DNA of 27,548 bases from Caldimicrobium thiodismutans (GCA_002877875.1 PNIE01000044.1:1-27548); one strand, 5' to 3'; positions 15,539 to 24,287 are shown, counted from the first letter of the stretch. Made by a program: numbers and translations. Notes: generated by a model from the sequence alone, not told the origin.

Positions 15539-16855
15539 ATGTATCCAATATGGGATGTCCCCTATTTAAGCTCTGCTTTAGTAATAGGGCTTATAGCTTC
15601 TTTTCATGTTTTACCTTCCCATCTTGCGGTTGGTGCCTTATGGGTAACCGTTTATATTGAAAAACTTGCCTATTTGCGCAATCGTCCTGATTATCTCGAT
15701 TTCGTTAAACGTTTTACCTTATTATTACTTATTTTTAGCTTTATTTTTGGATCTCTTTCAGGAATTGGTATTTGGTATTCTGCAACGGTTTCAAGCCCAA
15801 GAGGAATTTCTGGCCTTATTCACAACTATGTGTGGGGATGGGCCACCGAATGGGTCTTTTTCATTATAGAAATCGCAACTATTTATGCCTATTACTACAC
15901 CCTTGGAAAGGTTGATCCCAAAACCCATATCCGTATCGGATATTTATATGCTCTAGCTGCTTGGATAAGTATGATCATTATCACAGGTATCCTTGCCTTT
16001 ATGCTAACTCCTGGGAAATGGCTAGAAACAGGGGACTTTTTTGATGGCTTCTTTAATCCTACCTATTTTCCTCAACTATTGGCGAGAACTTTCCTTATGT
16101 TTGGTGTGGCTGGAATTTATGGACTAACAATTGCTTCAACTCTTAAAAAACCAACCAAACTCGATCTTACCAAAATTATCTCAAGAGTTGCCTTTGGTGG
16201 GATGATCCTAGGAGGTCTCTTTGTTATCTGGTATCTCTCAAAGCTTCCTCAAAGTGCTAAAGAGCTTTATACAGGCCTTCCCTATCTATCTAAACTTGGG
16301 AAAATTGCCCTGGTTTGTTATTTAATTTTAGTTTTTTATTTTCTACTCACAGGATTTGTAATTCCAAGGCTTAATAATTTAATTCTCACCTCCCTTTTAA
16401 TGTTACTTACTTTTGTGGGAATTCTTTGTGCCGAAGGAATCAGAGAAGGCATTAGGAGACCATTTATTATTAATTATTTTATGTATGGACATCAAGTTAT
16501 TGCTAAAGATCTTCCAGCCAAAAATATAAAAGCAGAAATTGAGGTGATTCAAAAAGAGGGGCTTCTTCCAAGGCTTGGCTACTTACCAGATTCTCTAAGA
16601 AAAATCACTTCTGAGAATCGTTTAGAAGTAGGAAGAATAATTGCTTTACATAATTGTGCTAATTGTCATGCCTTTACTGAAAAGGGTCTTAGGCCCCTTC
16701 CTGCCCTTTTTGGAAAATTATCTCCTCAGAGTCCTGAAGATATCGATGCTTTTCTTGCTGCCCTTGGGTCCTTCCCTTATATGCCTCCCTTTGCAGGGAA
16801 CGATGAAGAAAGAAAGGTGGCAGCAGAATACCTCTTCACTTTAATTAAAAAGTAA
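15539..16855 (+). CDS. cytochrome bd-superfamily subunit I with C-terminal cytochrome c domain
   Basis: This 438-residue protein is related to CydA of bd-type quinol oxidases. The first membrane segment has His23 (ASFHVLPSH, matching the heme-ligand His of CydA helix I), and helix III has the two acidic residues E104 and E111 (TEWVFFIIE), matching the conserved Glu pair of CydA. AEGIREGIRRPF (298-309) resembles the CydA GR-x-PW region. About eight to nine membrane segments are followed from about residue 360 by a c-type heme domain: CANCH (373-377) and a likely axial Met415 in YMPPFAG. There is no long Q-loop. A very strong ribosome site (AGGAGGGG) precedes the ATG. It probably receives or passes electrons through heme c on the outer face. 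Exact oxidase class is uncertain. Confidence 0.85.
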   Translation: MYPIWDVPYLSSALVIGLIASFHVLPSHLAVGALWVTVYIEKLAYLRNRPDYLDFVKRFTLLLLIFSFIFGSLSGIGIWYSATVSSPRGISGLIHNYVWGWATEWVFFIIEIATIYAYYYTLGKVDPKTHIRIGYLYALAAWISMIIITGILAFMLTPGKWLETGDFFDGFFNPTYFPQLLARTFLMFGVAGIYGLTIASTLKKPTKLDLTKIISRVAFGGMILGGLFVIWYLSKLPQSAKELYTGLPYLSKLGKIALVCYLILVFYFLLTGFVIPRLNNLILTSLLMLLTFVGILCAEGIREGIRRPFIINYFMYGHQVIAKDLPAKNIKAEIEVIQKEGLLPRLGYLPDSLRKITSENRLEVGRIIALHNCANCHAFTEKGLRPLPALFGKLSPQSPEDIDAFLAALGSFPYMPPFAGNDEERKVAAEYLFTLIKK

Positions 16856-16869
16856 AAAGGAGGTAAGCT

Positions 16870-18069
16870 ATGGCTATAGGAGAATACATTAAAGCTATGA
16901 GAGATGTAGCAGGTTTGCCTTCTCCACCTATAGTTTTTGATTTCTTTCTAGTTTTAACCTTTACTTTTCATATACTTCTTGTCAATCTCGTTGTTGGCTC
17001 ACTGGCTCTTATTATATGGGGAAGAATTAAAAAGGAAGGATACTGGATAAAACTTTCTTCTTCTCTTTCAAGGCTTGTTGTAAGTTCTATCTCTTGGGCT
17101 ATTGTTCTGGGGGTTGCTCCTTTACTCTTTATTCAGGTAATTTATGATCCCTTCTGGTATACCGCTAATACTCTCTCTGCAGTCTGGGCCCTTGCTTTTC
17201 TAGTCTTTATTGCCCTTGCCTTTGTTTTTGCTTATTGTTTTTATTTAGGAGGTGGTTACGAAGGGAGAGGACAAATTATCTGGCCCTTTCTATCCTTAGC
17301 CTTACTTCTTTTAGCAGGAATAGTCATCCACTCTCTTACTGTAACCCAACTTCATCCTGAAAAATGGCCAAGCTTTGCTATTCAAAATAATACCTACATC
17401 TCAAGTGGTAAATATTTACACGAATTTGAAATCTTTAGATTTTTACACTTTATATTTCCAGCCTTTGCTGTCACAGGAACCTGGCTAATTTTCTATTCTA
17501 AATACTTTAAAGAAAAATATGATTCAGCCTATCTTAATTGGGTAGAAAAGCTTGGAGCTAAGCTTATCCTTGTGTCCTCTCTTCTTCAGGCAGCAGTGGG
17601 GATTCTTTGGTTAATTACCCTTCCAAAGGAACTTAATTTTATTAGTAATCCCTATTTTATCTTAGCCTTAATAGTAGCCCTCCTTTTCATTGCCTTTCTT
17701 TTCTATATGCAGAAAAATCCTTCCCAATATGCTGTACCTACTGCTTTATTCCTTGGTATTACCGTTTTTGTAATGAGTATTGCTCGTGAGGTTTTGAGAA
17801 TGAGTTATTTTGGCCTTGTAGGTTATACCTTTGCTGATTACCCTGTGAATTCCTCTGTAGGATCACTTGTTCTCTTTTTACTTACCTTTTTAATGGGTTT
17901 AATAGTTCTTTACTATGTAGCCATAGTAGCTTATAGGGCTGGGAAAGGGATCAAAGAGGTAGGGGCCCATCAACTTGGAAAAGCATCGGTTACTTTAATG
18001 TGGCTTTGGATTATCATTATGGTCATCCTTGGAATTTATATCTCTTTAAAAAACGGAACCCTCTTCTAA
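16870..18069 (+). CDS. second CydA-like membrane subunit of the bd-type complex
   Basis: This 399-residue protein has about nine hydrophobic segments and starts 14 bases after the preceding gene, with an AAAGGAGG ribosome site. Its first helix carries His34 in a CydA-like setting (LTFTFHILLVNLVVGSLAL), so it looks like a divergent CydA copy rather than a normal CydB. It lacks the EW-x5-E pair of the first subunit, but has His193 in FRFLHFIFPAFAVTG, which resembles the helix V region bearing the b558 ligand His186 of CydA; the first subunit has no His there. AREVLR (about 305-310) echoes the CydA E-x2-R segment. It is most simply the partner of the heme c-containing subunit. Alignment by eye only. 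Confidence 0.75.
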   Translation: MAIGEYIKAMRDVAGLPSPPIVFDFFLVLTFTFHILLVNLVVGSLALIIWGRIKKEGYWIKLSSSLSRLVVSSISWAIVLGVAPLLFIQVIYDPFWYTANTLSAVWALAFLVFIALAFVFAYCFYLGGGYEGRGQIIWPFLSLALLLLAGIVIHSLTVTQLHPEKWPSFAIQNNTYISSGKYLHEFEIFRFLHFIFPAFAVTGTWLIFYSKYFKEKYDSAYLNWVEKLGAKLILVSSLLQAAVGILWLITLPKELNFISNPYFILALIVALLFIAFLFYMQKNPSQYAVPTALFLGITVFVMSIAREVLRMSYFGLVGYTFADYPVNSSVGSLVLFLLTFLMGLIVLYYVAIVAYRAGKGIKEVGAHQLGKASVTLMWLWIIIMVILGIYISLKNGTLF

Positions 18070-18092
18070 ATTATTTCCATTATTTCCTCTTA

Positions 18093-18135
18093 AAGGGATG
18101 CCCCAAAAAGGGGTATCCCTTCTCTTTTGTTTTTA
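18093..18135 (+). terminator. rho-independent terminator of the oxidase operon
   Basis: A 12-bp stem (18093-18104 with 18110-18121; AAGGGATGCCCC and GGGGTATCCCTT, one G-T wobble) closes an AAAAA loop and is followed by a T-rich tail. It ends the unit that includes the two oxidase subunits. Confidence 0.9.
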
Positions 18136-18141
18136 TTAGAT

Positions 18142-18147
18142 TATAAT
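18142..18147 (+). promoter_or_regulatory. putative -10 box of the permease-mutM operon
   Basis: A perfect TATAAT lies 10 bases before the ATG at 18158 and just after the terminator. No convincing -35 hexamer is seen at 16-18 bases, and no ribosome site lies between box and ATG. Confidence 0.4.
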
Positions 18148-18157
18148 TTTGACTAAC

Positions 18158-19234
18158 ATGGTGCCTAATTTTTTTTCCTTAAAATTCTATCTTTCCTTAA
18201 CACTTTCTATAATCATACTCCTTGCCTTTATTTATCTTTTAAAGCCCTTTTTTGGGGTAATTTTTTGGGCAGGGATTCTTTCCTTCTTTATGTATCCCTT
18301 ATTTAAAAAAATAAACAGACTCTTAAGATATCACAAATCTATCTCTGCTTTGTTCACTATATTAATCTTTGTTCTTTTTATCCTTATCCCCTCTATCCTA
18401 TTTTTTCTACTTTTATATACCCAACTTCAAAATGTCATTTTTAACCTAAATCTTTCCTTCTTTGAGAAATTATTTTTAATTTTTTCTAATTTAAAAAATA
18501 AACTTATCTTTTCTCATATTTATCCTTATATAGAGCCATATATTCAAAATCTTCAAAATCAATTACCACAACATATTTCTAATTTAATACAATATATAGT
18601 ACATTCTCTTGGAAATATTTTTATAACCACATTTGGAACTATTTTTAATATGGTCTTAACTCTTTTTACTCTTTTTTATTTTCTTATTGATGGAGAAAAG
18701 ATATTAAATATTACAAAAGAACTTCTACCCGTTGAGTCATCTTCTAAAGAAAATCTTTTGAAAAAAATTTCTGAAATTTTAAAAGCTATACTTTATGGAA
18801 GTGTTTTAACTTCTATTGTTCAGGGGGTTCTTGCCTTAATTATTTATTTAGTTTTATCGGTTCCTCAACCTTTTCTTTTCGCTTTTTTAACTATGCTTGC
18901 CTCTTATATGCCTTTTTTAGGAACAACCTTTATTTGGCTACCACTTAGTCTTTATTTTCTCTTCATAGGAAGTTATCTTAAGGCTATACTCTTATTTTTA
19001 CTTTGTGCATTAACAGTAGCTCAAATAGACAACATTCTAAAACCCTTCATCATAAGTGGTAAAACCAAAATTCACAATCTTCTTATGTTTTTTGCTGTGC
19101 TTGGAGGAATATATCGCTTTGGTATCACTGGTCTTTTCCTTGGACCAATTATTCTTGGACTTTTTCTTTCCATCCTTGAAATCTATAGATCTCTCTTAAA
19201 TTCCAAAGAAAATACCTCAGACTCTCTTTCCTAA
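18158..19234 (+). CDS. AI-2E/PerM-family permease-like protein
   Basis: This 358-residue protein belongs to the AI-2E exporter (PerM/YdiK, formerly UPF0118) family. Two N-terminal hydrophobic segments, a soluble middle part with amphipathic stretches (about 95-150), then a C-terminal membrane bundle with the family-typical block FLTMLASYMPFLGTTFIWLPLSLYF and the final GLFLGPIILGLFLSILEIY. Members are implicated in export of small molecules or in Na+/H+ exchange; the substrate is not predictable. I chose ATG at 18158; TTG at 18149 and GTG at 18161 are alternatives, and none has a ribosome site. It is 2 bases before mutM. Confidence 0.82.
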   Translation: MVPNFFSLKFYLSLTLSIIILLAFIYLLKPFFGVIFWAGILSFFMYPLFKKINRLLRYHKSISALFTILIFVLFILIPSILFFLLLYTQLQNVIFNLNLSFFEKLFLIFSNLKNKLIFSHIYPYIEPYIQNLQNQLPQHISNLIQYIVHSLGNIFITTFGTIFNMVLTLFTLFYFLIDGEKILNITKELLPVESSSKENLLKKISEILKAILYGSVLTSIVQGVLALIIYLVLSVPQPFLFAFLTMLASYMPFLGTTFIWLPLSLYFLFIGSYLKAILLFLLCALTVAQIDNILKPFIISGKTKIHNLLMFFAVLGGIYRFGITGLFLGPIILGLFLSILEIYRSLLNSKENTSDSLS

Positions 19235-19236
19235 TT

Positions 19237-20052
19237 ATGCCAGAACTACCTGAGGTTGAAACCATAAGGAGGGACCTAACCTCTAGAATTTTGAATAAAA
19301 CTCTAAATGAAATTTCTGTTCTTCATAAAAATTTTCTTACAAAATCAAAAATATCTTTAACCGAACTCCTTACCTTAAAGGGCAAAAAACTCCTTTCTTT
19401 AGAGAGAAAAGGTAAATACCTTTTTTTAAACTTTGAGGAAAAGACACTTATTTTTCACCTTGGATTAACAGGAGCTCTCATCTTAGATCTTCACCCTATA
19501 CCTGAAAATTTGAAAAAACATCATCTTTTAACTATGACCTTTGAACAAAACACTCTTCATTATATTGATATACGCAAATTCGGGAAAATTTACTTAATAG
19601 ACTCTTTAAAAATTTCTTTTTTTCTAAATCGAATAGGGCCTGATGCTCTTCAAATAGAGTTTGAAAAATTTAGAGAACTTTTGCAAAAGCATAATCTGAA
19701 GATAAAAACTCTTTTATTAAATCAAAGATTAATTTCAGGTCTTGGAAATATTTATACTGATGAGGTTCTTTTTAGAGCTAAAATCAATCCAGAAAGATTA
19801 TCTAACACCCTTTCTGAAGAGGAAATAAAGTCACTTTATGAAATTATGAAGAGTCTTTTAAAGGAGGCTATTTTATTAAGGGGCTCATCTGTTAAAAATT
19901 ATGTGGATGGAGAAGGCAAAAGAGGTAAATTCCAAGAAAGGCACTTAGTTTATGGTAAAAAAGGAAGGCCCTGTCCGGAATGTGGGACACCCCTTCAATA
20001 CAAAAAAATTAACCAAAGAGGAACAGTCTTTTGCCCTAATTGTCAAAAATAA
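19237..20052 (+). CDS. mutM: formamidopyrimidine-DNA glycosylase
   Basis: MutM/Fpg removes oxidised purines such as 8-oxoguanine and cuts the abasic site. The catalytic N-terminus is exact (PELPEVE after the initiator Met, with Pro as nucleophile and Glu3). The helix-two-turn-helix region (LLNQRLISGLGNIYTDEVLFRAKINP, about 160-185) and the C-terminal zinc finger with C246, C249, C266, C269 are intact. The 271-residue length is normal. It starts 2 bases after the permease stop and ends 2 bases before rluD. Its position close to the peroxide-defence genes may be coincidental, since a terminator lies between. Confidence 0.96.
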   Translation: MPELPEVETIRRDLTSRILNKTLNEISVLHKNFLTKSKISLTELLTLKGKKLLSLERKGKYLFLNFEEKTLIFHLGLTGALILDLHPIPENLKKHHLLTMTFEQNTLHYIDIRKFGKIYLIDSLKISFFLNRIGPDALQIEFEKFRELLQKHNLKIKTLLLNQRLISGLGNIYTDEVLFRAKINPERLSNTLSEEEIKSLYEIMKSLLKEAILLRGSSVKNYVDGEGKRGKFQERHLVYGKKGRPCPECGTPLQYKKINQRGTVFCPNCQK

Positions 20053-20054
20053 TT

Positions 20055-20999
20055 ATGACTGAAAAGATTTTCACCTTTGAAGTAGATAAGCTTTCTTCTA
20101 AAATAAGGCTTGATCACTTTCTTAAAGAAAAAATTCAAGAACTTACTCGTAATAGAATTCAAAAATTAATAGAAGAAGGATTCGTAAAGATACAACCAGA
20201 TCCAGGGGTAAAGGTCTTAAAACCGGGATATAAAATCAAAGAAGGTCAGATAATAACCCTTATAATTCCTCCTGAAGAACCCTTAGAGCTAAAACCTCAA
20301 GAAGTCCCCTTTGAAGTTCTCTATGAAGATGATGATTTAGCAGTGATTTACAAGCCTGCAGGAGTGGTGGTTCATCCTGCTCCGGGGCATAAGGAAGGGA
20401 CTCTCGTTCATGGTTTGCTCTATAAGTTAAAAAATCTATCAGGAATTGGTGGGAAACTCCGCCCTGGATTAGTGCATCGTTTAGATAAGGATACTTCTGG
20501 ACTTATGCTCATAGCTAAAAATGATTTTACTCATCAGGCCCTGGTTAAAGCCTTTAAGGAAAGAAAAATAAAAAAAGAGTATTTAGCCATTCTTTATGGC
20601 CAAATTCAACCCCCCAAAGGAAAAATAGAAAAACCTATTGGAAGACATCCTGTCCATAGAAAGAAAATGGCTGTTCTAAAAGAAGGAAAGGAAGCTATCA
20701 CCGAGTACGAAGTTTTAAAATATTTTAAAAAAGCCACTTTGGTTTGTGCAAAACCCATCACGGGAAGAACTCACCAGTTAAGAGTGCATTTCAACTCACT
20801 TGGGCATCCCATTCTTGGAGATCCTCTGTATGAAGGTTTAAAACCAGATCTCCCTAAACCTGAAAGATTAATGCTTCATGCAGCAAAATTGACTTTTCTC
20901 CACCCAAGAACTAAAAAACTTCTCTCCTTTCATATGGACCCTCCCAAAGACTTTAAAAAATATCTCCAAGTTCTTGAAAAAATTAATAATCAGTTTTAG
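20055..20999 (+). CDS. rluD: 23S rRNA pseudouridine synthase, RluD/RluA family
   Basis: This 314-residue enzyme converts uridine to pseudouridine in 23S rRNA. An S4 RNA-binding domain occupies about 12-70, followed by the catalytic domain with GLVHRLDKDTSGLML (catalytic Asp144) and the GRTHQLRVHF block near the C-terminus. RluD (helix 69) is the most likely identity from the S4 domain and length, but RluA-family paralogues cannot be fully separated by eye. I chose ATG at 20055; a TTG at 20040 is in frame within mutM. Neither start has a clear ribosome site. Confidence 0.88.
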   Translation: MTEKIFTFEVDKLSSKIRLDHFLKEKIQELTRNRIQKLIEEGFVKIQPDPGVKVLKPGYKIKEGQIITLIIPPEEPLELKPQEVPFEVLYEDDDLAVIYKPAGVVVHPAPGHKEGTLVHGLLYKLKNLSGIGGKLRPGLVHRLDKDTSGLMLIAKNDFTHQALVKAFKERKIKKEYLAILYGQIQPPKGKIEKPIGRHPVHRKKMAVLKEGKEAITEYEVLKYFKKATLVCAKPITGRTHQLRVHFNSLGHPILGDPLYEGLKPDLPKPERLMLHAAKLTFLHPRTKKLLSFHMDPPKDFKKYLQVLEKINNQF

Positions 21000-21007
21000 G
21001 TAGTCTT

Positions 21008-21598
21008 ATGCTTAAAAAGATTGCTATAACTGGTGGGATAGCTACAGGAAAATCAACCTTACTAGGTCTTTTAAGAGAGCTTGGATTTCCCTGCATTTCT
21101 TGTGATGAGATTGTAAAAAAAATTTATCAAAGAGAAGATATTCAAAAAAACTTAATAGAACTTTTTGGAAAAGAAGTTTTAAATAAAGATAGAAACATTA
21201 ATGTTAAGTTTATCCTTGAAAAAATTCTTGCAAATTCTAACTTAAAAAGGAACCTTGAAAACTTAATTCATCCTGAAGTTTTGAAAGAAATCTTTCATTT
21301 CTTTGCAGAGATAGAAAAAAAGGGTGAAAAAATTTGCTTTGTTGAAGTTCCTCTTTTATTTGAAGTTGCCTGGGAAAAATACTTTGATGAGATCTGGGTA
21401 ATTACTTGCTCAGAAGATGTTCAAAAGGAGAGAATTAAAAGATTAAAAGGTTCTGAACTTTATTTAGACTTATCTAAATGTCAAATAGCCCTTAAGGAAA
21501 AGGAAAAAATGGCTCATAAAATTTTTTCCTCTGAAGTACCCGTCGAAGAACTCAAAGAAAGTCTCAAAACTCTCCTAAAGGAGTATCTAAAAGAGTAG
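21008..21598 (+). CDS. coaE: dephospho-CoA kinase
   Basis: CoaE phosphorylates the 3'-hydroxyl of dephospho-CoA in the last step of coenzyme A synthesis. The 196-residue protein starts with a P-loop (GGIATGKST, 9-17), followed by the SCDEIVKKIY block (about 30-39), the N-L-I-H-P-E segment (about 93-98) and VEVPLLFE (about 114-121), all typical. The ATG is 8 bases after the rluD stop. Its last 35 bases overlap the 3' end of the convergent ribD, an unusually long tail-to-tail overlap with no terminator between. Confidence 0.95.
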   Translation: MLKKIAITGGIATGKSTLLGLLRELGFPCISCDEIVKKIYQREDIQKNLIELFGKEVLNKDRNINVKFILEKILANSNLKRNLENLIHPEVLKEIFHFFAEIEKKGEKICFVEVPLLFEVAWEKYFDEIWVITCSEDVQKERIKRLKGSELYLDLSKCQIALKEKEKMAHKIFSSEVPVEELKESLKTLLKEYLKE

Positions 21599-22703
21599 TA
21601 CCTTCAGAAGTAAAACCATGAAAAAGAAAATCTTTTCCCACTTTTTGAACTTGGCAGTTATAGAGAGAAAAAGCCTCAGATAAAGCTTTTAAAGGCCTAA
21701 CTTCAAAACTAAATACTCCCTTGGGATCTCCAATAATCATAGGCGAGATCATTATAAACACTTCATCTATTAGATTGGCCTGTAAAAAAGTTCCATTTAC
21801 TTTACCACCACCTTCAACAAGGATAGAAAGAATATTAGCTGAAATAGCCTTTTCCATAAGACTATGAAGATCAATTTTCCCACCTTTTAATGGTAGCTTC
21901 CAGATCTCGACTCCTTTTTTTCTAAAAGGTTGTAGTCTCTCTTCTAAAACATCCTCTCCACAACAAAGAATAGTTCTCTTCTCCTCGGAAACTTCAAATA
22001 CTTTAAGACCTGGGCTTAGCTCTGCCTTAGTATCTAAAATTATCCTTATAGGGTTTTTACCTTTAACTAAGCGCGTTGTAAGCTCTGGATTGTCTATTAG
22101 GATGGTATTTTTTCCAACAAGGATTGCGTCTGCGATACTTCTTAATTTATGTGCCAATTTTAAAGCTTTCTGCCCTGAGATCCATTTAGAATCCCCACTG
22201 GAGACAGCAATTCTTCCGTCAATGCTCTGGGCTATCTTTACCATAATCCAAGGTCGCTTTCTCAAAATCTTGCTTAAAAAAAATCTGGTCAAATACTTAA
22301 CTTCTCTTTCAAGAACTCCTGTTTTAACCTCTAACCCCCTCTCTTGTAAAAACTTTAACCCATTGCAGGCAATAGGATTTGGGTCTTTTATACCACAGAC
22401 CACTCGCTTAATCCCAAAAGCCAATATGGCCTCTGTACAAGGAGGAGTTTTCCCGTAGTGTGAGCAGGGCTCAAGGGTTACATAAAGATAGGCGCCTCTT
22501 GCTCTATCACCAGCCTTACTTAAAGCTTCTCTTTCAGCATGAGGCTCTCCCCAGGCCCTATGATAACCCTTTGAAATTATCTCCCCTGTCTGTGGATCAA
22601 CTACCACAGCACCAACAGGAGGATTAGGTGAGGTCTTCCCCAAACCCTTATAAGCCTCTTTTAAAGCTATCTTCATATAAAATTCATCCGATTTTAGAGA
22701 CAT
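21564..22703 (-). CDS. ribD: bifunctional riboflavin biosynthesis deaminase/reductase
   Basis: RibD deaminates the pyrimidine intermediate and then reduces the ribosyl side chain in riboflavin synthesis. The N-terminal zinc deaminase domain has HAE (55-57) and the two ligands C80 and C89 in EPCSHYGKTPPC. The reductase domain begins at RPWIMVKIAQSIDGRIA (about 154-170) and contains LVEGGGKVNGTFL. At 379 residues it is full length. It follows the DUF1992 gene by 29 bases with a GGAGAG ribosome site. ribF lies elsewhere in the window. Its C-terminus overlaps coaE. Confidence 0.96.
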   Translation of the reverse strand: MSLKSDEFYMKIALKEAYKGLGKTSPNPPVGAVVVDPQTGEIISKGYHRAWGEPHAEREALSKAGDRARGAYLYVTLEPCSHYGKTPPCTEAILAFGIKRVVCGIKDPNPIACNGLKFLQERGLEVKTGVLEREVKYLTRFFLSKILRKRPWIMVKIAQSIDGRIAVSSGDSKWISGQKALKLAHKLRSIADAILVGKNTILIDNPELTTRLVKGKNPIRIILDTKAELSPGLKVFEVSEEKRTILCCGEDVLEERLQPFRKKGVEIWKLPLKGGKIDLHSLMEKAISANILSILVEGGGKVNGTFLQANLIDEVFIMISPMIIGDPKGVFSFEVRPLKALSEAFSLYNCQVQKVGKDFLFHGFTSEGTTLLDTPLGEF

Positions 22704-22732
22704 AAGAAAAAACTCTCCAATAAAACTTAAAA

Positions 22733-23203
22733 TTAGCGTCTCTTTTTATAAAAAGACTTTACAGAGAGTAAAACCTGAAGTTTAGAAAAGTCTATCTTTG
22801 GAGGTTCCTTTTTATCGCTTTTATCTACCTTTTCCTTATATAATCTAATTTTTTCAACAATTTTGGCATAATACTCCTCCTCTTCAACTTGTAAAGGTTT
22901 GGAACGTATCTGATTCAAATGAAAAAGCAAAGAACTTAATTTCCTTATTTTGAAAAGAGCATCTTGATGCTCTTCATCAAGGTAATTCTCAAGCTCTGCA
23001 ATCTCCTTTCTAAGTTCTACCTCTTTTGGCAAAAAACCAGCATTTTTAAGCATTCTATAAGCTACTCTTAATTCTTCAGGGACAAAAGGGTCTTCCTTAA
23101 GCTCAAGTGGTTTTCCTTTAAGTTCAAGATCATCGAATTCTCCTCTTTCCATAGCTTCTCTAATGCGCTCTTCAGCGATTTTCTTAAAAACTAAAAAGGG
23201 CAT
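22733..23203 (-). CDS. DUF1992 (DnaJC28/YhdN-like) protein
   Basis: This 156-residue protein matches the DUF1992 domain, found in bacterial YhdN-like proteins and in eukaryotic DnaJC28. The conserved N-terminal pattern is clear: KKIAEERIREAMERGEFDDL, then GKPLELKEDPFVPEELRVAYRMLKNAGFLP. Its function is not established. I chose the ATG at 23203, which has AAAGG with 9 bases spacing inside the end of the upstream gene, rather than the in-frame ATG at 23245. The C-terminal third is Lys/Glu-rich and probably helical. No J domain is present. Confidence 0.82.
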   Translation of the reverse strand: MPFLVFKKIAEERIREAMERGEFDDLELKGKPLELKEDPFVPEELRVAYRMLKNAGFLPKEVELRKEIAELENYLDEEHQDALFKIRKLSSLLFHLNQIRSKPLQVEEEEYYAKIVEKIRLYKEKVDKSDKKEPPKIDFSKLQVLLSVKSFYKKRR

Positions 23204-23205
23204 AT

Positions 23206-23808
23206 TTATGAGCCTTTCAAATTTTGCATTTTGTAAAGGGTCCAAGCTTTAAAATATCCATCTTCCAATTTTTTGGAAACTTCTTCTAAGTATTTTAGAG
23301 CCTCAGCTTTATTTCTTTTTAGAGATATTCTTGCTAGATCTAGCAATACAATCTTTCTTAAAGGTTCTTCCTTTATTTTTTTATAAATCCTTTCTGCTTC
23401 TGCTAAATTCCCCTTATTCTCATAAAGCTTTGCCTCGGCATAATATAAGTTTTCCTTTAATGGTCGAGGATAAACCTTTTTTAAATGGGGAAATTGCTTT
23501 TCGAGTTCTTGTAAATTATTAAATTTTAGAGCATTCTCCCATAATAAAAGAGTGGCTTGAAGTCCCGCTTGGGTTGAGCCATACTTATTGATAAATTCAT
23601 TCCATTCTTTTACACTTCCTCCTTTATGTATCAATTCAAAAAAAGCCTGATAAGCCTTTTTTTCTTTAGTTTTTTGATAATACATCCATCCCAGAGCAAG
23701 TACTATAATAATAACAAAAAAAAGAACTATATTAAGCAAAAGAGTTAAATATTTTTGAATAAAATCTTTTAATCGTTCGTGAAAGCGAAGGAGTTTATCT
23801 TCTTCCAT
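23206..23808 (-). CDS. membrane-anchored TPR-like (YfgM-like) protein
   Basis: This 200-residue protein has a short cytoplasmic N-terminus, one membrane segment (about 20-42, LTLLLNIVLFFVIIIVLALG), and an extracytoplasmic helical region with TPR-like repeats (ENLYYAEAKLYENKGNLAEAERIYKKI, about 119-145, is the clearest). The layout resembles YfgM/ancillary SecYEG translocon subunits, but sequence identity to that family is not obvious to me. Its ATG overlaps the flavin-reductase stop by one base (TAATG), and its stop lies directly before the DUF1992 start, so the genes are co-translated. Confidence 0.7.
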   Translation of the reverse strand: MEEDKLLRFHERLKDFIQKYLTLLLNIVLFFVIIIVLALGWMYYQKTKEKKAYQAFFELIHKGGSVKEWNEFINKYGSTQAGLQATLLLWENALKFNNLQELEKQFPHLKKVYPRPLKENLYYAEAKLYENKGNLAEAERIYKKIKEEPLRKIVLLDLARISLKRNKAEALKYLEEVSKKLEDGYFKAWTLYKMQNLKGS

Positions 23809-24287
23809 TACCCTTCAACTCCTCCAAAATAGTCTTCCCACTTGAAAATAAGTGGTTTAGCCGTAGGTCTTAAAACCTCGTAATCACCAACCTCACCAAC
23901 CACCATTATATGATCTCCTGTTTCATACATATGAGTTACTTCGCACTCAAAATAAGCTATGGCTGAAAGAATCACAGGAGAACCTTTAAGAGCATATTTA
24001 AAAGGCACTGTTTCAAATTTATTTATCTTTCTTCCGCTTTGAAATCCAAAATGCTTAGCAAGTTCGATTTGATCCTCAGAAAGCACATTAATACAAAAAA
24101 CTTTGGATTTTTCTATCAATTCATAAGTATACCTTTGAGGGGCAATAGCTACAGCAAGAAGCCTTGGTTTAAAGGAAACCTGAGAAACCCAAGCTACTGT
24201 CATTCCATTGATTTTACTATCTGCCTGAGCAGTAACTACAAAAACTCCCTGAGTTATATAATTACTAATAACTCTCTGTAAACCCAT
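23808..24287 (-). CDS. flavin-reductase-family FMN-binding protein
   Basis: This 159-residue protein has a flavin reductase-like domain: GVFVVTAQADSKINGMTVAWVSQVSFKPRLLAVAI near the N-terminus, the FCINVLSEDQ block, and HMYETGDHIMVVGEVGDYEV at the C-terminal side. Members include FMN reductases and flavoredoxin-like or high-molecular-weight rubredoxin N-domains of anaerobes. I chose ATG at 24287, which has GGAGG 8-9 bases upstream; an in-frame TTG at 24302 would include that ribosome site in the coding sequence. It heads a four-gene unit ending at ribD. Confidence 0.86.
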   Translation of the reverse strand: MGLQRVISNYITQGVFVVTAQADSKINGMTVAWVSQVSFKPRLLAVAIAPQRYTYELIEKSKVFCINVLSEDQIELAKHFGFQSGRKINKFETVPFKYALKGSPVILSAIAYFECEVTHMYETGDHIMVVGEVGDYEVLRPTAKPLIFKWEDYFGGVEG

